From contig JBAMJV010003935.1 of assembly GCA_037951105.1 (NCBI GenBank), forward strand, positions 240,001 through 304,000: DNA of 64,000 nucleotides, in the 5' to 3' direction. The notes under the pieces are model-generated. The model was not told where the DNA came from. It did not search any database and saw nothing but the letters and a program-made list of their open reading frames with translations. Shown piece by piece: positions 46,941 through 57,691 of the stretch (positions are counted from its first letter, which is position 1; each line of letters opens with the position of its first letter). Source of the stretch: Echinarachnius parma. Its lineage: Eukaryota; Echinodermata; Echinoidea; Clypeasteroida; Echinarachniidae. A program made the position numbers and the translations under genes.

Positions 46941-48399
46941 CTAGCCAAGGCTACCACCAAATCCATCAGATATTCAAACTGCACCCAAGAAAACCAATCA
47001 TGAGATAGCTATGTGAACTCCACCACAGAAGAGGTCTGGAGAAACTTCTGGCTTCTTTAACCCATACAGGACTACTCCTGAAAATACTTGTGCTTTGGTC
47101 TATGGAGAATGAAGCAAATAATTTTGAAAAGTTCGAAAAATTTGCGGGTGCTATGGTTACAGAAAGGGTAAGGTAAACTGGGCGGTTACAGATTTGTTTC
47201 CTTCACTCAACTTGATCCTCAAAATATGTTGGAAGATATTAATTACCCACTTTGTGTATTCATTTTGGATTATGGTTTTAGATAGTGGTGGCTGTGGTGA
47301 TGATGGGGGGTTGACAAATATTTTCATAACCAATTTTTTTTATCCCGAACTATGTCTGGAAATGTTGCTCAAGGGAACTTTAAACCAGTTTTATGATTTT
47401 GTAGAGAAATGTTGGTATGTATGAAAGAGGTTAGCCCAGTGGTAGCAGATACTTTCCTGAACATATTATTTGTCAGGTGAGAGTGAGAAGGGCCTTAGTC
47501 ATTTTTTGCTATAAAAAATTAAGTTCTTCATACCATCTTGTAAATCAGAGCCTTCTCTCTAGTATGATGCCAAAGTGTTAGCTAATCTTTATTTCTAATC
47601 AGGGGAATATTCATCAAAAATAAAAGAGAGCTTAATCAGGGTTTTACAAGGAGCCAAAACTTGAAACATGGTTATCTGTAAAGTCAAAAAAGTTACTTAG
47701 TGCCCTTCTCTATCTCAACTGACGAATTGTTTGATAGAATATTCTGACCTTGAAGTCAAAACCATAAACCTGGCTCATAAACAGCATCTAAATCAAGTTC
47801 ACTGTTCTTTTGATCATAAAGTCATAAACCACCTGTATGTTATGTTAACTATTCGCTCAGGTGTACCTGAAACAAATTGTTTTAAATTTGATTTGACAGA
47901 AATTACGAGGTAAAATTTCCGCATTTATCTTTATTTTTAGTATTTCACTGCCTCTACTGTATAGTGTATATATACACTATTAAAAAGGTCTAAACATTTG
48001 TTATAACTCAATTTTGGAAAGGAAACAACTTGAATTGGTCTAATTCTTAAATGAAATCAGATTTGAGCTGCATGCTATTATTGGAGGTCTCAGCGGGAGA
48101 GCTTTATATTCTATTCCCGGCTGACCCAGTTTCTTGGCAGTGAAAAAAAGAAGGAGGTTAAATTGTTGTGAATTGGTCAAAATTAAAGATGGTTCGAATT
48201 TGTAAATCACACGTCTGGTGCCATCTTGTGAAGTATTGTGCGAGGTGCAAAATACACACTGGCTCAGTGTTATGTTGTGGGCACAAACTAGCCTAGTTAC
48301 AAATGTTTGGAAAACCCTCTCCATCCCCATGTATGGCAATGACTGATTAGAAATTATTGGGTGGTTAAAATTCATTTTTTTATTTCACTGACACTGGAC
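46941..48399. other. Intron sequence
   Basis: Nothing recognised. Confidence 0.5.
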
Positions 48400-49115
48400 A
48401 TTTTCTTCTGCATCTTGCATTTCATATCGTTGGATGTAGTAGAGAAATGTTGATTGCCAAGCTGAGTTTGGGTCTGCATAATAACCATCAATAATCTTTC
48501 TAGCTGTCCAGTTGGACACTTTCAAATGCATATTTTTGTATCTTCCCATCTTGCCAAGCCAAATCAAATGAGCCCAAACAATGATTGACCGATAATAACC
48601 TTTCAAATCAAACTGAACAGTCGGTATCCACAGCTCATTGTTTCTTCCATATGAATTTGAGAGCATTTTCCACTGTTTAGGTTGTATCTTCTGGTCGGTG
48701 ACTTTAAATGTAAATTATTTTGCCAAGCCGAAGCGAGCCCATGCAAAATTTGACCAATAATAACCTTTCAAATGCAGCTAGAGGGTATCCACTGCCTGTT
48801 GTATATTTCAATTGAATTTGGGAGTATTTTCCTCTGTCTAGGTTGAATCTTCCCATGATTTAAAATTAAAGAGTAAATTGTTTTGCCAAGTCGAAGAGAG
48901 CCCACACAAAAATGTACCGATGATATGCGAGTAAATTAATTATCTCGCCAAGCCCAAAAAATCCCAAGCAAAATTTGACCAGTAGTAACCTTTCAAATCC
49001 AACTGGACAGTATCCACTGTGGATATCTTTCACCCCATTATGAGTATTATTTTCATGCCAAGTTTTGCAGAGTTGTGCCCACGAGAAATTTGACCGAAAA
49101 ATGACCGATAACAAG
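48400..49115. repeat. Intronic tandem array, unit about 170-180 bp
   Basis: 'ttgccaagccgaagNgagccca' occurs near 48550, 48720, 48883, 48943 and 49057. It is typically followed by 'aaatttgaccNataataacctttcaaat' and 'ggtatccactg'. Confidence 0.8.
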
Positions 49116-50181
49116 CAATTTCCCCGACCTCTTCCGCCCCATCACCACCCAAGCCGCTAAATACTTCCTGGCAGAGTAAACCTCCTCTGCCTGTTTGCAT
49201 TTCCTTTGATAATACGTTATATTGGGGTCTGGTTAATATTCATATATAGGAGTGACTGTTGAAGAAGACTATTAACTCGTATTGAGATACCTTAATTGTT
49301 CTGAAAATGAACAAAATGTAAATATGTATTTGTGATCAAAATATGTTGTCAATATTTAATAAATATATACAAGCATAAACTCTAATGATTTAATTAAAAA
49401 TGCTAATAAACAACTAGGGCAATATTTTAAAAGGCAGACTAGCAGCCTGTTTAGGAAGATTATAGACATTTACTGTTGATTGTTGCCAGGGTTATTTTAC
49501 CAATTCTGCTCTTATTCTTGATTTGAAAAATGTGGCTTTTAAGAGTAGGAGGCTAGAAAACCCCAAGCTAGGTAGAAAAACAAGATATTGCCAATTTATA
49601 TTATAAATACCAAGATTGAGCGATATCAAATTGCTTGTCTTACCTCCCAAGTTACAAAAGCACTACCTGTGGATGCCCTCAGTGTGTTTTGATCTCTTTT
49701 TAGTTGTTGCTCCTGCCTCTTTTAATAGCAAAACCGATCTTTATGCCCACTTTGTGATTTCAGCATTTGATTTTCTACCAAAGAATGTTCAGGTGTTCAG
49801 GTGCTCCCTTTTGGGCCTTTAATATTGGTAAACCAAGACAGTTACAAGCTACTCAGACTTCCCCCTTAGCACTTTCTATTATCAGGTGTATTGTTGCAAA
49901 AGTCTTTAGGCATCTGTCACTTATTTAAAAAAAAATGTTTAGGTTCTCAGAAGAAAAGAGAGAAATTAATTTAAAAACTATTTGTTCCACCAGCGGCTTT
50001 TGATACTTATATATAGCTCATGGTTATTTTCACCTCTCCACAATGCAATGTTCGGGACCTTTTGAACATGTAATGTTTGGACTTTTCTTTCGACGCGTCC
50101 AACAATGTCACACCACAAGAGGTGACTGTCAAGAGTGGTAAATGTTTTAGGCTAGAAGCTAGCGATAGATTTCTCTTTTTA

Positions 50182-50182
<1 letters not shown>
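49116..50182. other. Intron sequence
   Basis: Nothing recognised. Confidence 0.5.

Positions 50183-50218
<36 letters not shown>
50183..50218. repeat. 36-nt poly-G tract
   Basis: The longest homopolymer in the window. Its length should be read with caution, since such runs are hard to sequence. Confidence 0.85.
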
Positions 50219-50219
<1 letters not shown>

Positions 50220-50249
50220 GGTTGAAGACTTTCCACAAACACCTCAAAC

Positions 50250-50727
50250 TTCACCTATTGGTAGGGAGGGTTAAGTATTTCTTTCAGCTATTTTGACAAG
50301 ATTCTTTAGGGAGGGTATAGATTTTCTTGCCAACCAATTTAGCAAGGGGCTTTTAATAGAAAGGGGTACATTTTTTAAACAAGTATCTTTTGGAAGAGCA
50401 TATTATTTCTTCCAGTCAATTTGACAAGACTCTTAAGCCTAAGGAAGGGTATAATTTTTCTATTCAACCAAATAGAGCAAGGGACTTGAGTAAGGGTACA
50501 TTTTTAACAAGTATCTTTTGGAAGAGCATATTATTTCTTAAGGTTGACTCTTAAGGCAGGGTACAGATTTTCTTTTTACCCAATTTAGCAGGGGGTTTAA
50601 CGAGGGGGTATATGTTTTTGGAAGGGCATATTATTTCTTCTAGTCAATTTGACAATCACTCTTTTGGAAGAGTGTCACATTTTCTTCAACAGAATTTAAC
50701 AGGAATCTTATTAAGTTAGGGCATATT
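50250..50727. repeat. Tandem array, units of about 110-150 bp
   Basis: 'cttttggaagagcatattatttctt' occurs near 50388, 50516 and 50617; 'ggNagggtaNagattttct' recurs between. The hAT-like element begins at its right end. Confidence 0.75.
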
Positions 50728-51776
50728 TAGAGGCACGGATTTTCCGCGATCGCGGAAAATCGCGGAAAATCGCGGAATTGACCATTTGAAACGGAAAATG
50801 AGTTCTCAAACGGAAAATCGCGGAAAACCTCTTTTTCCTCAAAAATTCATATTTTGTAGTAGAAAACTATCAGAAGAAAACAAATGACAAAAAAGTACAA
50901 GAAAGACGATGTCGAATGCAACTTACAACGACAAGAAATCCGCTGCGTTTATTATGACAGCCGATCTAGCGCGGTGCGGCGAGTACGGCATACGATCGAC
51001 GTCGTAGACTAGCTACCCCGGCGCGCCCCGGCCCCGCAGCTAGCTAGCTGCTATCAGTCAGAGCTAGCTGCGCCATACCATGTCACCCATGTAATACTGC
51101 ACATGATTCTCAAACGTTGACATCCAGTCCGCCCTCTATCGGTACAGCCCGCCATATCACTGGTTTACTTTGCGTGCAGGTTATGGGTCTCATTTCTTAC
51201 GCGAGATATCCATCCGCCGGGAATTGGGGAATTCCCCAATTCCCGGCGGATGGATATCTCGCGTAAGAAAAAAGACCCGATAAGCTGCACGGAAAGTATA
51301 CCAGTGAAGTGTTAGTGTTGACTTATTCGTGTCGTTGTACTGATATGATGTAAGCTTCAGTACACATGCAGGTACGTTCGAGGGGTTAGAAAATGTTCGA
51401 GATATAATCAGCGCACACGTGTGTATAACAATTACTTCCGCGTTCGTTCCGGGGTATATACTACGGCTTTGGTAATGGTACGGAATTCGATTACGACACG
51501 ACGTCACCACACGCTGATAGTGATACGTATGAAAGCTTGAATTGAAGTTGAAGCGAGAGAAAATCGGTAAGTTTTCACAATAAATACCTATATTATGATT
51601 TTACCATACTCATTGAATTTTGTATAGAGTTTGATGGTAAACGGAATTTGCAGTTTTTCACATGTACAACGTCTATGGCAAAACGGAATTTCCGTTTTTC
51701 AGGCAGGTAAAAACGGAATTCCCGATTTTCTGAAACGGAAAAGGCCTTTTTTTGAAACGGAAAATCCGTGCCTCTA
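50728..51776. mobile_element. hAT-like element with perfect 19-bp TIRs
   Basis: TIR TAGAGGCACGGATTTTCCG and its exact inverse at the right. Flanks GCATATTT / ACATATTT differ at one of eight bases, compatible with an 8-bp hAT target. Read from the outermost T, CATATT is perfectly repeated. The subterminal parts carry many CGGAAAATCGC or AAACGGAAAA motifs. The GC-rich centre has no recognisable transposase. Confidence 0.85.
51193..51270. repeat. 78-bp perfect palindrome inside the hAT-like element
   Basis: 39-bp arms, no spacer, centred between 51231 and 51232 (ggggaattcccc). Beyond the perfect part the arms go on with two mismatches to gggtct/agaccc, about 94 bp in all. Confidence 0.95.
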
Positions 51777-51782
51777 CATATT

Positions 51783-54468
51783 TCTTTCACCCCAAATATA
51801 CCCAGTGTTTACTCCGTTACATTAATGTTCGCTGTGATTGACACATCATGATTGTAGTGCCTATCCATGTGACTATTTCAGGAACTCCACTTGGCAAACT
51901 CTTGTGGTGTTAGCTTACACTTTTGTACATGTATATCTCCGAGATCGAGGTAAGGTATAATGATATGAATGCCTTGTCCATACTTTCCTTGGCCCTAGTT
52001 TTAAATACTATAGCTCCATCTAACTATGAAGTTACTAAGCAAACAGAAAAATGGATTATCTTGTACTGGTTAGCATCATTGGGGTGAATGTCTTGTCCAT
52101 ATTTTCTTTGGTCCTGGTTTTAAATAGCAATGCTGTGTCCAACTAAGTTCCCCACCCCCCTCCCCCCTCCCCCGAAAAAAAAAAACAGGGATTATTTTGT
52201 ATCGTTAGCTACATGTACAGAGTGTTGAATGTAGTGTCAAATTTCAAAGCTGTTTATATCCAAACTGTGATTTGTTACTTTTTTCTACCTTAGTCTCTTC
52301 TTTGATAAATGAAACTGCCATCAATCGTTTTCCTCTGAGAAATCGCTGTCGACACGTTCAGGTCTAGTCATGAAATCATCAAAAGTAAAGCTATCATACT
52401 CCTGATCCTGCAAGAAAGAGTTTTGTTGCAATTCATATTTGAAGAGAAAACAAATCTTGGTTAAAGATACTGTTGACAGTATAACGATGGTTCTTAATGT
52501 GGTGAGAGTTTACATCATCATCGTGGTATTTGAATATAACAGTTATTTTCGTCAAGCCTTTTTTTACCCAGCCTGAGGCCAATTATTAAACCTGGAAGTA
52601 AGAGAGGTGATGACACGTATGAAATAGTCGGCACTCAATTTTCTGGTGAAGAATATAACTCATTTCAACTTTTTTGAAAATTTTACATCATCATATTTGA
52701 AATGTCAGTTATTTTTTGTCTCGAGCCAGTCTAAGGGCGATTATTAAACATGGAATTAAGAGAGGTGATGACAAGTGTGAAATAATTGGTAATCAATTTT
52801 CTGTCCAAGAATGAGTCATAATTCTTTTCTTTTTTTGGTAGAAAATCTATCAATTGTCCGGACTGAATTTGGGGATCAAGTTTGAAGAGTGATGGGCTTG
52901 AGAGATGGCTACCAGTTACTGTAACTAGACATAGCACTGTATATAAAGGGTCATTGACCTCTACAGGGTGTCTCATGAAAAGTATAGAATTAGGCATTTG
53001 TGGTGAATAGTATAGAGTTTCTCTTAACTTTATTTGTATGATATGAAAGGGCTGCATTATGTGCCAAATTCGAATCGGCACAGGGATGACATAAGCTTAA
53101 TCTTTTTAAGCACTCTTGATGTCTGGAGTTCCTTTGATTGTACAGATTCTGAAGAATACAGCACTCATCCAACAAGATCTATCATTATATTTATGTATAT
53201 TGTTTGTTATTCCTCATGTAAATCCATCTTCACATTTCATCTGAAAGTTATAATTTTGTTTGCCTCGTACTGTTTGTATTCCATGTTGCATGTCCCAGCC
53301 TTTATCTTGTACACTGTATTGCATCACAATCCTTGCATGTTCACGCATCTTGCACTCTTGCACATACATGTATATTAACCTTCCTCAGTACCGTGACATA
53401 AAAAGGCAATCAAGATATTACACACAAGACATTACCAGTAGCAATTAGAGAAATCCAAGCTATTCCATGTTGGTGTTGGCTCAATGAAATAACCTAACTC
53501 ATATTGGGATTAAATTTAGTATGTGGTATAGTCTTTTGAAATTACTCTTTGTGTGAAGAGTATATATGTTAATGGTAAGTATAGCTCATGTAAAAAAATC
53601 TACTTTTATTATAAACATATATTTGCATTATATTGTAATTACTTATGCCTTGTGTTTAGTAAAACATTAATAATCATATTTAAACTCATATATATATATG
53701 CATATTATATTCATTCAGATTAGGTAGATATTGAGAGTCGACTTGGCTTAGGAGCTGCATTGATTATACCATATATCTATCTCATACATTTATATATATA
53801 TATATTTAACTAATAATTTACAATTACCATCTAAATATTTCTTCACTTCAGTAACAAAATTTATCTAAATTTATTTACTTGTCAAACAAGTAAATTTGAT
53901 ACTTCTCTAAATCATATTCATAATTTTGAATAGCTCACATGTCCAAGTGAGAACAGAACATGGTACAATTTTCTGATGATATATTTCATGCATTTTGATA
54001 GCATATTTGTATAGTATGTTGGAGAAATATTTTGTTGGCATGCTTTTAACAACATTTAACAAATTTATGTAACACAGATTATGAAGTGTTGCACTCGTAT
54101 AATATAGACTACTCTGTAAAAGTAAAGGAGGAGAAATTTCACTCAAGGACGGATATTCGGGAGCACTCTTTTTTTTTTAGTGAAAAAAACACAAGTTTTT
54201 CACTCAGATCTGGGGGCTAATTGATATATTCTGTGTCTTTCTAGAGCTGATATTTTTTTTAGCTTGACAAAAGGGGTGAAAAGTTAGCTCGTTTGCATTT
54301 ACAGAGTGGTACCTTGCATTTTGATTACTGAATGAAGGAATTTTGTTGCATATTGATTGACTGAAGGAATAACCACATATCTTGCATCTTGCTGTTTTGT
54401 TTACTATCTCACCCCTCAACCCTGCATCCCATCTAACCCCTCCACTCCACCTCTCACTCCTCCGTCCA
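51783..54468. other. Intron sequence with two local duplications
   Basis: 'gtccataNtttNctttggNcctNgttttaaata' occurs near 51975 and 52097 (unit about 122 bp). 'tcagttattttNgtc...attattaaacNtggaaNtaagagaggtgatgac' occurs near 52537 and 52705 (unit about 168 bp). Otherwise nothing was recognised. Confidence 0.55.
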
Positions 54469-54533
54469 TCCTAACGATCGATGACATCATCGATGACATC
54501 ATCGATGACATCATTATGACATCATGACATCAG
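54469..54533 (+). promoter_or_regulatory. Distant branch point and AG-free zone of the 45-nt exon
   Basis: A C/T-rich stretch (about 54418-54470) ends in TCCTAAC (branch A about 54474). No AG dinucleotide follows until the acceptor at 54532-54533. The gap is three units of cgatgacatcat plus related text. Long AG-free gaps are known from regulated exons. Confidence 0.45.
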
Positions 54534-54578
54534 TTGATAGAGCATGAGTTGGTCATCCTGAGGGCTCAGCATCAACAG
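54534..54578 (+). CDS. CLIP-type protein, 45-nt coiled-coil exon
   Basis: Reads LIEHELVILRAQHQQ in phase 0 to 0 between acceptor gacatcag and donor CAG|GTACAT. Joined to the next exon it gives IEHELVILRAQHQQYVREND and onward, which matches, residue for residue in spacing, the start of the CLIP-170 coiled coil before its REKVEL segment (IE-EL, R, H-Q). The acceptor sits at the end of a (cgatgacatcat)n repeat with no adjacent pyrimidine tract; a branch-point match, CTAAC, lies about 59 nt upstream. Two decayed copies follow. Confidence 0.75.
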
Positions 54579-54716
54579 GTACATGCATTTGTGACATTAA
54601 CCCATGATCATAATTAATCTGTCATATTAAAGTTGATTTAGTTTATCACCATTGTTTTTTTTGTGTATGGCTCGTCCGATTAGGGTGATATTTATGTTAA
54701 TCAATGGTGTCATAAG

Positions 54717-54763
54717 CTGGTAGAGCTTGAATTGGTCATCTCGGGGGGCCACAGCATTAACAG
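54717..54763 (+). pseudogene. Decayed duplicate of the 45-nt exon, copy 2
   Basis: Same acceptor-to-donor layout (cataag|CTGGTAGAGCTTGAATTGGT ... AACAG|GTACATG) but 47 nt long, so it shifts the frame. Intron text after the donor, 'gtacatgcatttgtgacatt', is shared with copy 1. The unit is 183 bp. Confidence 0.85.
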
Positions 54764-54821
54764 GTACATGCATTTGTGACATTAACCCGTGATCATAATT
54801 AATCCGTCATAAATTGATATA

Positions 54822-54997
54822 CAGTCTGACCACAGTTATCTGGCTAGCGGTTATCCAGAAACTATATATATATAAGCTGATGTGGTCCCGCAGTTAATTT
54901 TGATGGTTTTTTCCCATTCATTTCCACAAAAAAAATGTCGCTCGAACCTTACTCAAAACTTGTGCAATGTATGGCCAGATAACCGTGGTTTGGACTG
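54822..54997. mobile_element. Tigger/pogo-like MITE
   Basis: Ends CAGTCTGACCACAGTTATC and GATAACCGTGGTTTGGACTG, an imperfect TIR starting CAGT as in pogo/Tigger elements. TA stands at the left; the right base pair is TT. It interrupts the intron text shared by units 2 and 3 of the exon array, so it inserted after the duplication. Confidence 0.75.
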
Positions 54998-55085
54998 TTA
55001 TTTCATCACCACATGTGGTTTTGATGTATGGCTTATACAAGTTTGATAATATTTATTATGATTATTAAATGGTGTTTATTATCAG

Positions 55086-55131
55086 CTGGTAGAGCATGAA
55101 TTATCTTATCTTGAGAGTGCAGTATCAACAG
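55086..55131 (+). pseudogene. Decayed duplicate of the 45-nt exon, copy 3
   Basis: Acceptor tatcag, CTGGTAGAGCATGAATTATC ... ACAG|GTACATT. It is 46 nt long, so the frame is shifted (LVEHELSYLESAVST). 369 bp after copy 2, or about 193 once the MITE is removed. Confidence 0.82.
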
Positions 55132-56301
55132 GTACATTATTCATCCATCATATTTGTTTTCTGTGGTGTACATGGTTAAATACAATTTGGATAATTATGG
55201 GAACCTGGTGGGCTATGTATACATTCTATTGGGATTCCAGAATATCCTTTAAATTGTAAGAAACATGCAATTTTAGTAACAGCAGTATTTGCAATTTTGC
55301 AGTAATTTTTTTCATTGTGAAGAATAAAAAGAGTATAAGTAATTTTTCTGTTGTTAATTCATATGAAATAGAGTCCAGGGTTGGTAAGTACAAATGAAAT
55401 ACAAACTTATTCTAGAGATTATACTCATGAATCCTTCATAAATGTAGTAATACTGTATACTCAAGAAGTTAATATCTTAGCTGTAGATAATTCAACGGTA
55501 TAATTGGTCGAGAGAAGTAATTTGATAGTTTAAGGCTTTTCATGGTTGTCTACATCTAGTAATTAGCAGACCGGAAGGTAACAGTTTAGCTATTGGACAT
55601 TCGTGGAACATTTGTATACTAATTGCTGAATGTATATGGTTTTCTTGGGCATAGAGTTAATTTGCTTCCTTGATATAGCAACCTTCATATTGAGCATATA
55701 TACCCTAATGTCAAATCTGAATGTGACATGATAAACCCAATGTAGTTGCTTAAATAACCTACCCCGATTACTAAACAGCACCCTTGAAATAAATCTGTGT
55801 CATTTTTGCCAGAAAAATATCAATTGTATATAATAGATGCAAATAATTCATACAATTTATGTATAAATTAGTAGTGTAAGATGTATATACTCACAAAAAA
55901 TACCCCCCTTCTTCCCCCTCCCAGAAAAATTGTTTCAGTTTATTGGTCAATTAATATTCTAGAAATACATATATGGTAATTGGTATGCCATATTCCGTTC
56001 CCATGTAACCCTTAACTAAATGTGTTATGTTTTATGATATAAGTGGATGTGCATGAATCTATGCTAGTACCTGAAATGCCCGCCTATTTGGATGCAAACC
56101 CTATGCACACGTTTCTGGAATCTTGTGCACATAACATGAGGTATTAATATAATGACAATAACAACGATTTTGTTCACAATTGAAGTGATATGTGTTGTGT
56201 ATTTTTCTTTCATAATGTAATTTGTTGTAACTTTTTTTTTGAATTTTTGAGTTTGATTTTAAAACCCAAGGTGTACATCGTCTGTCAGAATTGTAACTAT
56301 A
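55132..56301. other. Intron sequence
   Basis: A short dispersed match at 55198-55262 (aacctggtgggctatg) repeats 46345 onwards. Otherwise nothing was recognised. Confidence 0.5.
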
Positions 56302-56522
56302 TGTGACCGGCTTTAGCAAAACCCGGCACTTGTCGGTAATTTATCTTTTAAAGAAATTTGCATTTTTAAGTTCATATAATGTGTGTAAAAGACTTATGAT
56401 TGTAAAAATTGAAACAATCATATCTTTGCCAATTATTGACCAATTAGTTAGAACAAAGCATCATATGAAAGCTTGTGATGATTTTTACTGACAAGTGCCA
56501 GGTTTTGCTATAGCAGGTCACA
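56302..56522. mobile_element. TGTGACCGGCT MITE, copy 2
   Basis: TIR TGTGACCGGCTTTAGCAAAA / TTTTGCTATAGCAGGTCACA with TA on both sides (56300-56301, 56523-56524). Near-identical in order to 15577-15826 but about 30 bp shorter. Confidence 0.85.
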
Positions 56523-56626
56523 TATTGCAGCCATTTTACCAGCTCTTCGTCAGCAGGTCAGATATAATCTCACACTATAAAAACAACAGTGCTCACCAAC
56601 ATGTGTTAACTTTTCCCATCATGCAG

Positions 56627-56730
56627 TATGTACGGGAGAACGACGAGACGATGGAGAGCCTCAAGGGCTTGGTGGAGACTGGGGATAGAGAGAAGGTAGA
56701 ACTCATCCAGAGACTGGAGGAGACCAAAAG
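56627..56730 (+). CDS. CLIP-type protein, coiled-coil exon (REKVEL), copy 1
   Basis: Acceptor catcatgcag, donor AAAAG|GTATGA. Phase 0 in; leaves after two bases of Arg. Encodes YVRENDETMESLKGLVETGD, then REKVELIQRLEETKR, a heptad coiled coil that matches the CLIP-170 segment with REKVEL. The coiled coil makes the parallel dimer that presents the CAP-Gly heads. Two extra in-frame copies follow. Confidence 0.9.
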
Positions 56731-56885
56731 GTATGAAAGAAAATGGCATCATTTTAAAGATATATTGGGTTGCGTTCTTCCAATTTGGGCAATCAGATTT
56801 GATTTGAATTGAAAATGACGTTGAATTTGTCAAGACATGTTGAAAGGTTGGTAGAAGATGTTGATAGAAGGAAGATCTCTTGCAG

Positions 56886-56984
56886 AAATGGGAAGGAGGG
56901 GATTATGGAGGGCCTCAAGGGCTTGGTGGAGACTGGGGATAGAGAGAAGGTAGAACTCATCCAGAGACTGGAGGAGACCAAAAG
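56886..56984 (+). CDS. In-frame duplicate of the REKVEL exon, copy 2 (cassette)
   Basis: Acceptor cttgcag, 99 nt, donor AAAAG|GTATGA. The entry phase equals the exit phase of copy 1, and 99 is divisible by three, so inclusion adds 33 residues without a shift: RNGKEGIMEGLKGLVETGDR then EKVELIQRLEETK. From GGCCTC to the donor and a few bases beyond, about 78 bp, it differs from copy 1 by a single base, while the introns on both sides differ. That implies recent duplication or gene conversion. The first seven codons are not alike. Confidence 0.75.
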
Positions 56985-57086
56985 GTATGAAATGGAAATA
57001 TCAACCATTTGAATGTTATTATATTGCTAGTATATGTAGTATCTAATTGACATTATTTGAATAAAGTTAATAAGACAAAGTTACAG

Positions 57087-57149
57087 CTTGGTGGAGGCCA
57101 GGGATAGAGAGAAGGTAGAACTCAACCAGAGACTGGAGGAGACCAAAAG
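57087..57149 (+). CDS. In-frame duplicate of the REKVEL exon, copy 3 (cassette)
   Basis: Acceptor gttacag, 63 nt, donor AAAAG|GTATGT. Same entry and exit phase as copy 2, so it too can be added without a shift (21 residues: SLVEARDREKVELNQRLEET and K). Its acceptor arose from the 'ggcttggtgg' part of the ancestral exon, so it starts later than copies 1 and 2. Whether it is used is unknown. Confidence 0.65.
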
Positions 57150-57300
57150 GTATGTTGTGGTTATCACCCATTTTAACGTAATGAAAATAATAATGATAAT
57201 AGTGGTTCTTTGTATAGCCCAAGTTCCATCTATAAACGCTAGTATATCAAATTGAAGTTTAATTTTAATGGAACTTGAAGTTGCCAAGAAAACTTTACAG

Positions 57301-57369
57301 CTTGGTGGAAGCTAGCAATAGGGAAAAGGTAAAATGCATGCAAAAACTATAGTAGACAAAGGAGGTATA
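57301..57369 (+). pseudogene. Decayed duplicate of the REKVEL exon, copy 4
   Basis: Acceptor ctttacag and SLVEASNREKVKCMQKL, then TAG; the donor 'aaaaggtat' has become 'ggaggtat'. It shares copy 3's truncated start, so copies 3 and 4 descend from one truncated unit. Confidence 0.82.
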
Positions 57370-57596
57370 AATTGGAAATATCACCATTTCAGAATATCAG
57401 AAAGTTATCTGGGTTTGTGTTCTATCCATTAATACAGTAAACTAACATTTGTATTGAAATTTAAAACAACAATAACAAATTTGTGTTTATTTTCTTTCAC
57501 AGATCAGTTTTGGTGGTATATTTTATAACTCATTGCTGACTGGCTGACAGTATTTGATTAAAATTGCATCATGTATAACTTTTGTTCTTCTTATAG

Positions 57597-57657
57597 ACAA
57601 GTGGATGATCTTCAGTTCAGGATAGCTGAGGTTTCAATCAACTCGTCAGACCTTCAG
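57597..57657 (+). CDS. CLIP-type protein, coiled-coil exon (DLQFR)
   Basis: Acceptor cttcttatag, donor CAG|GTAAAA. Completes Arg, then QVDDLQFRIAEVSINSSDLQ. This follows REKVELIQRLEETK exactly as the EDLQFR segment follows REKVEL in CLIP-170. Ends in phase 0. The next 2 kb are taken by a transposable element. Confidence 0.9.
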
Positions 57658-57691
57658 GTAAAATAGCTTATAATTCACTTAATTCAATAAA

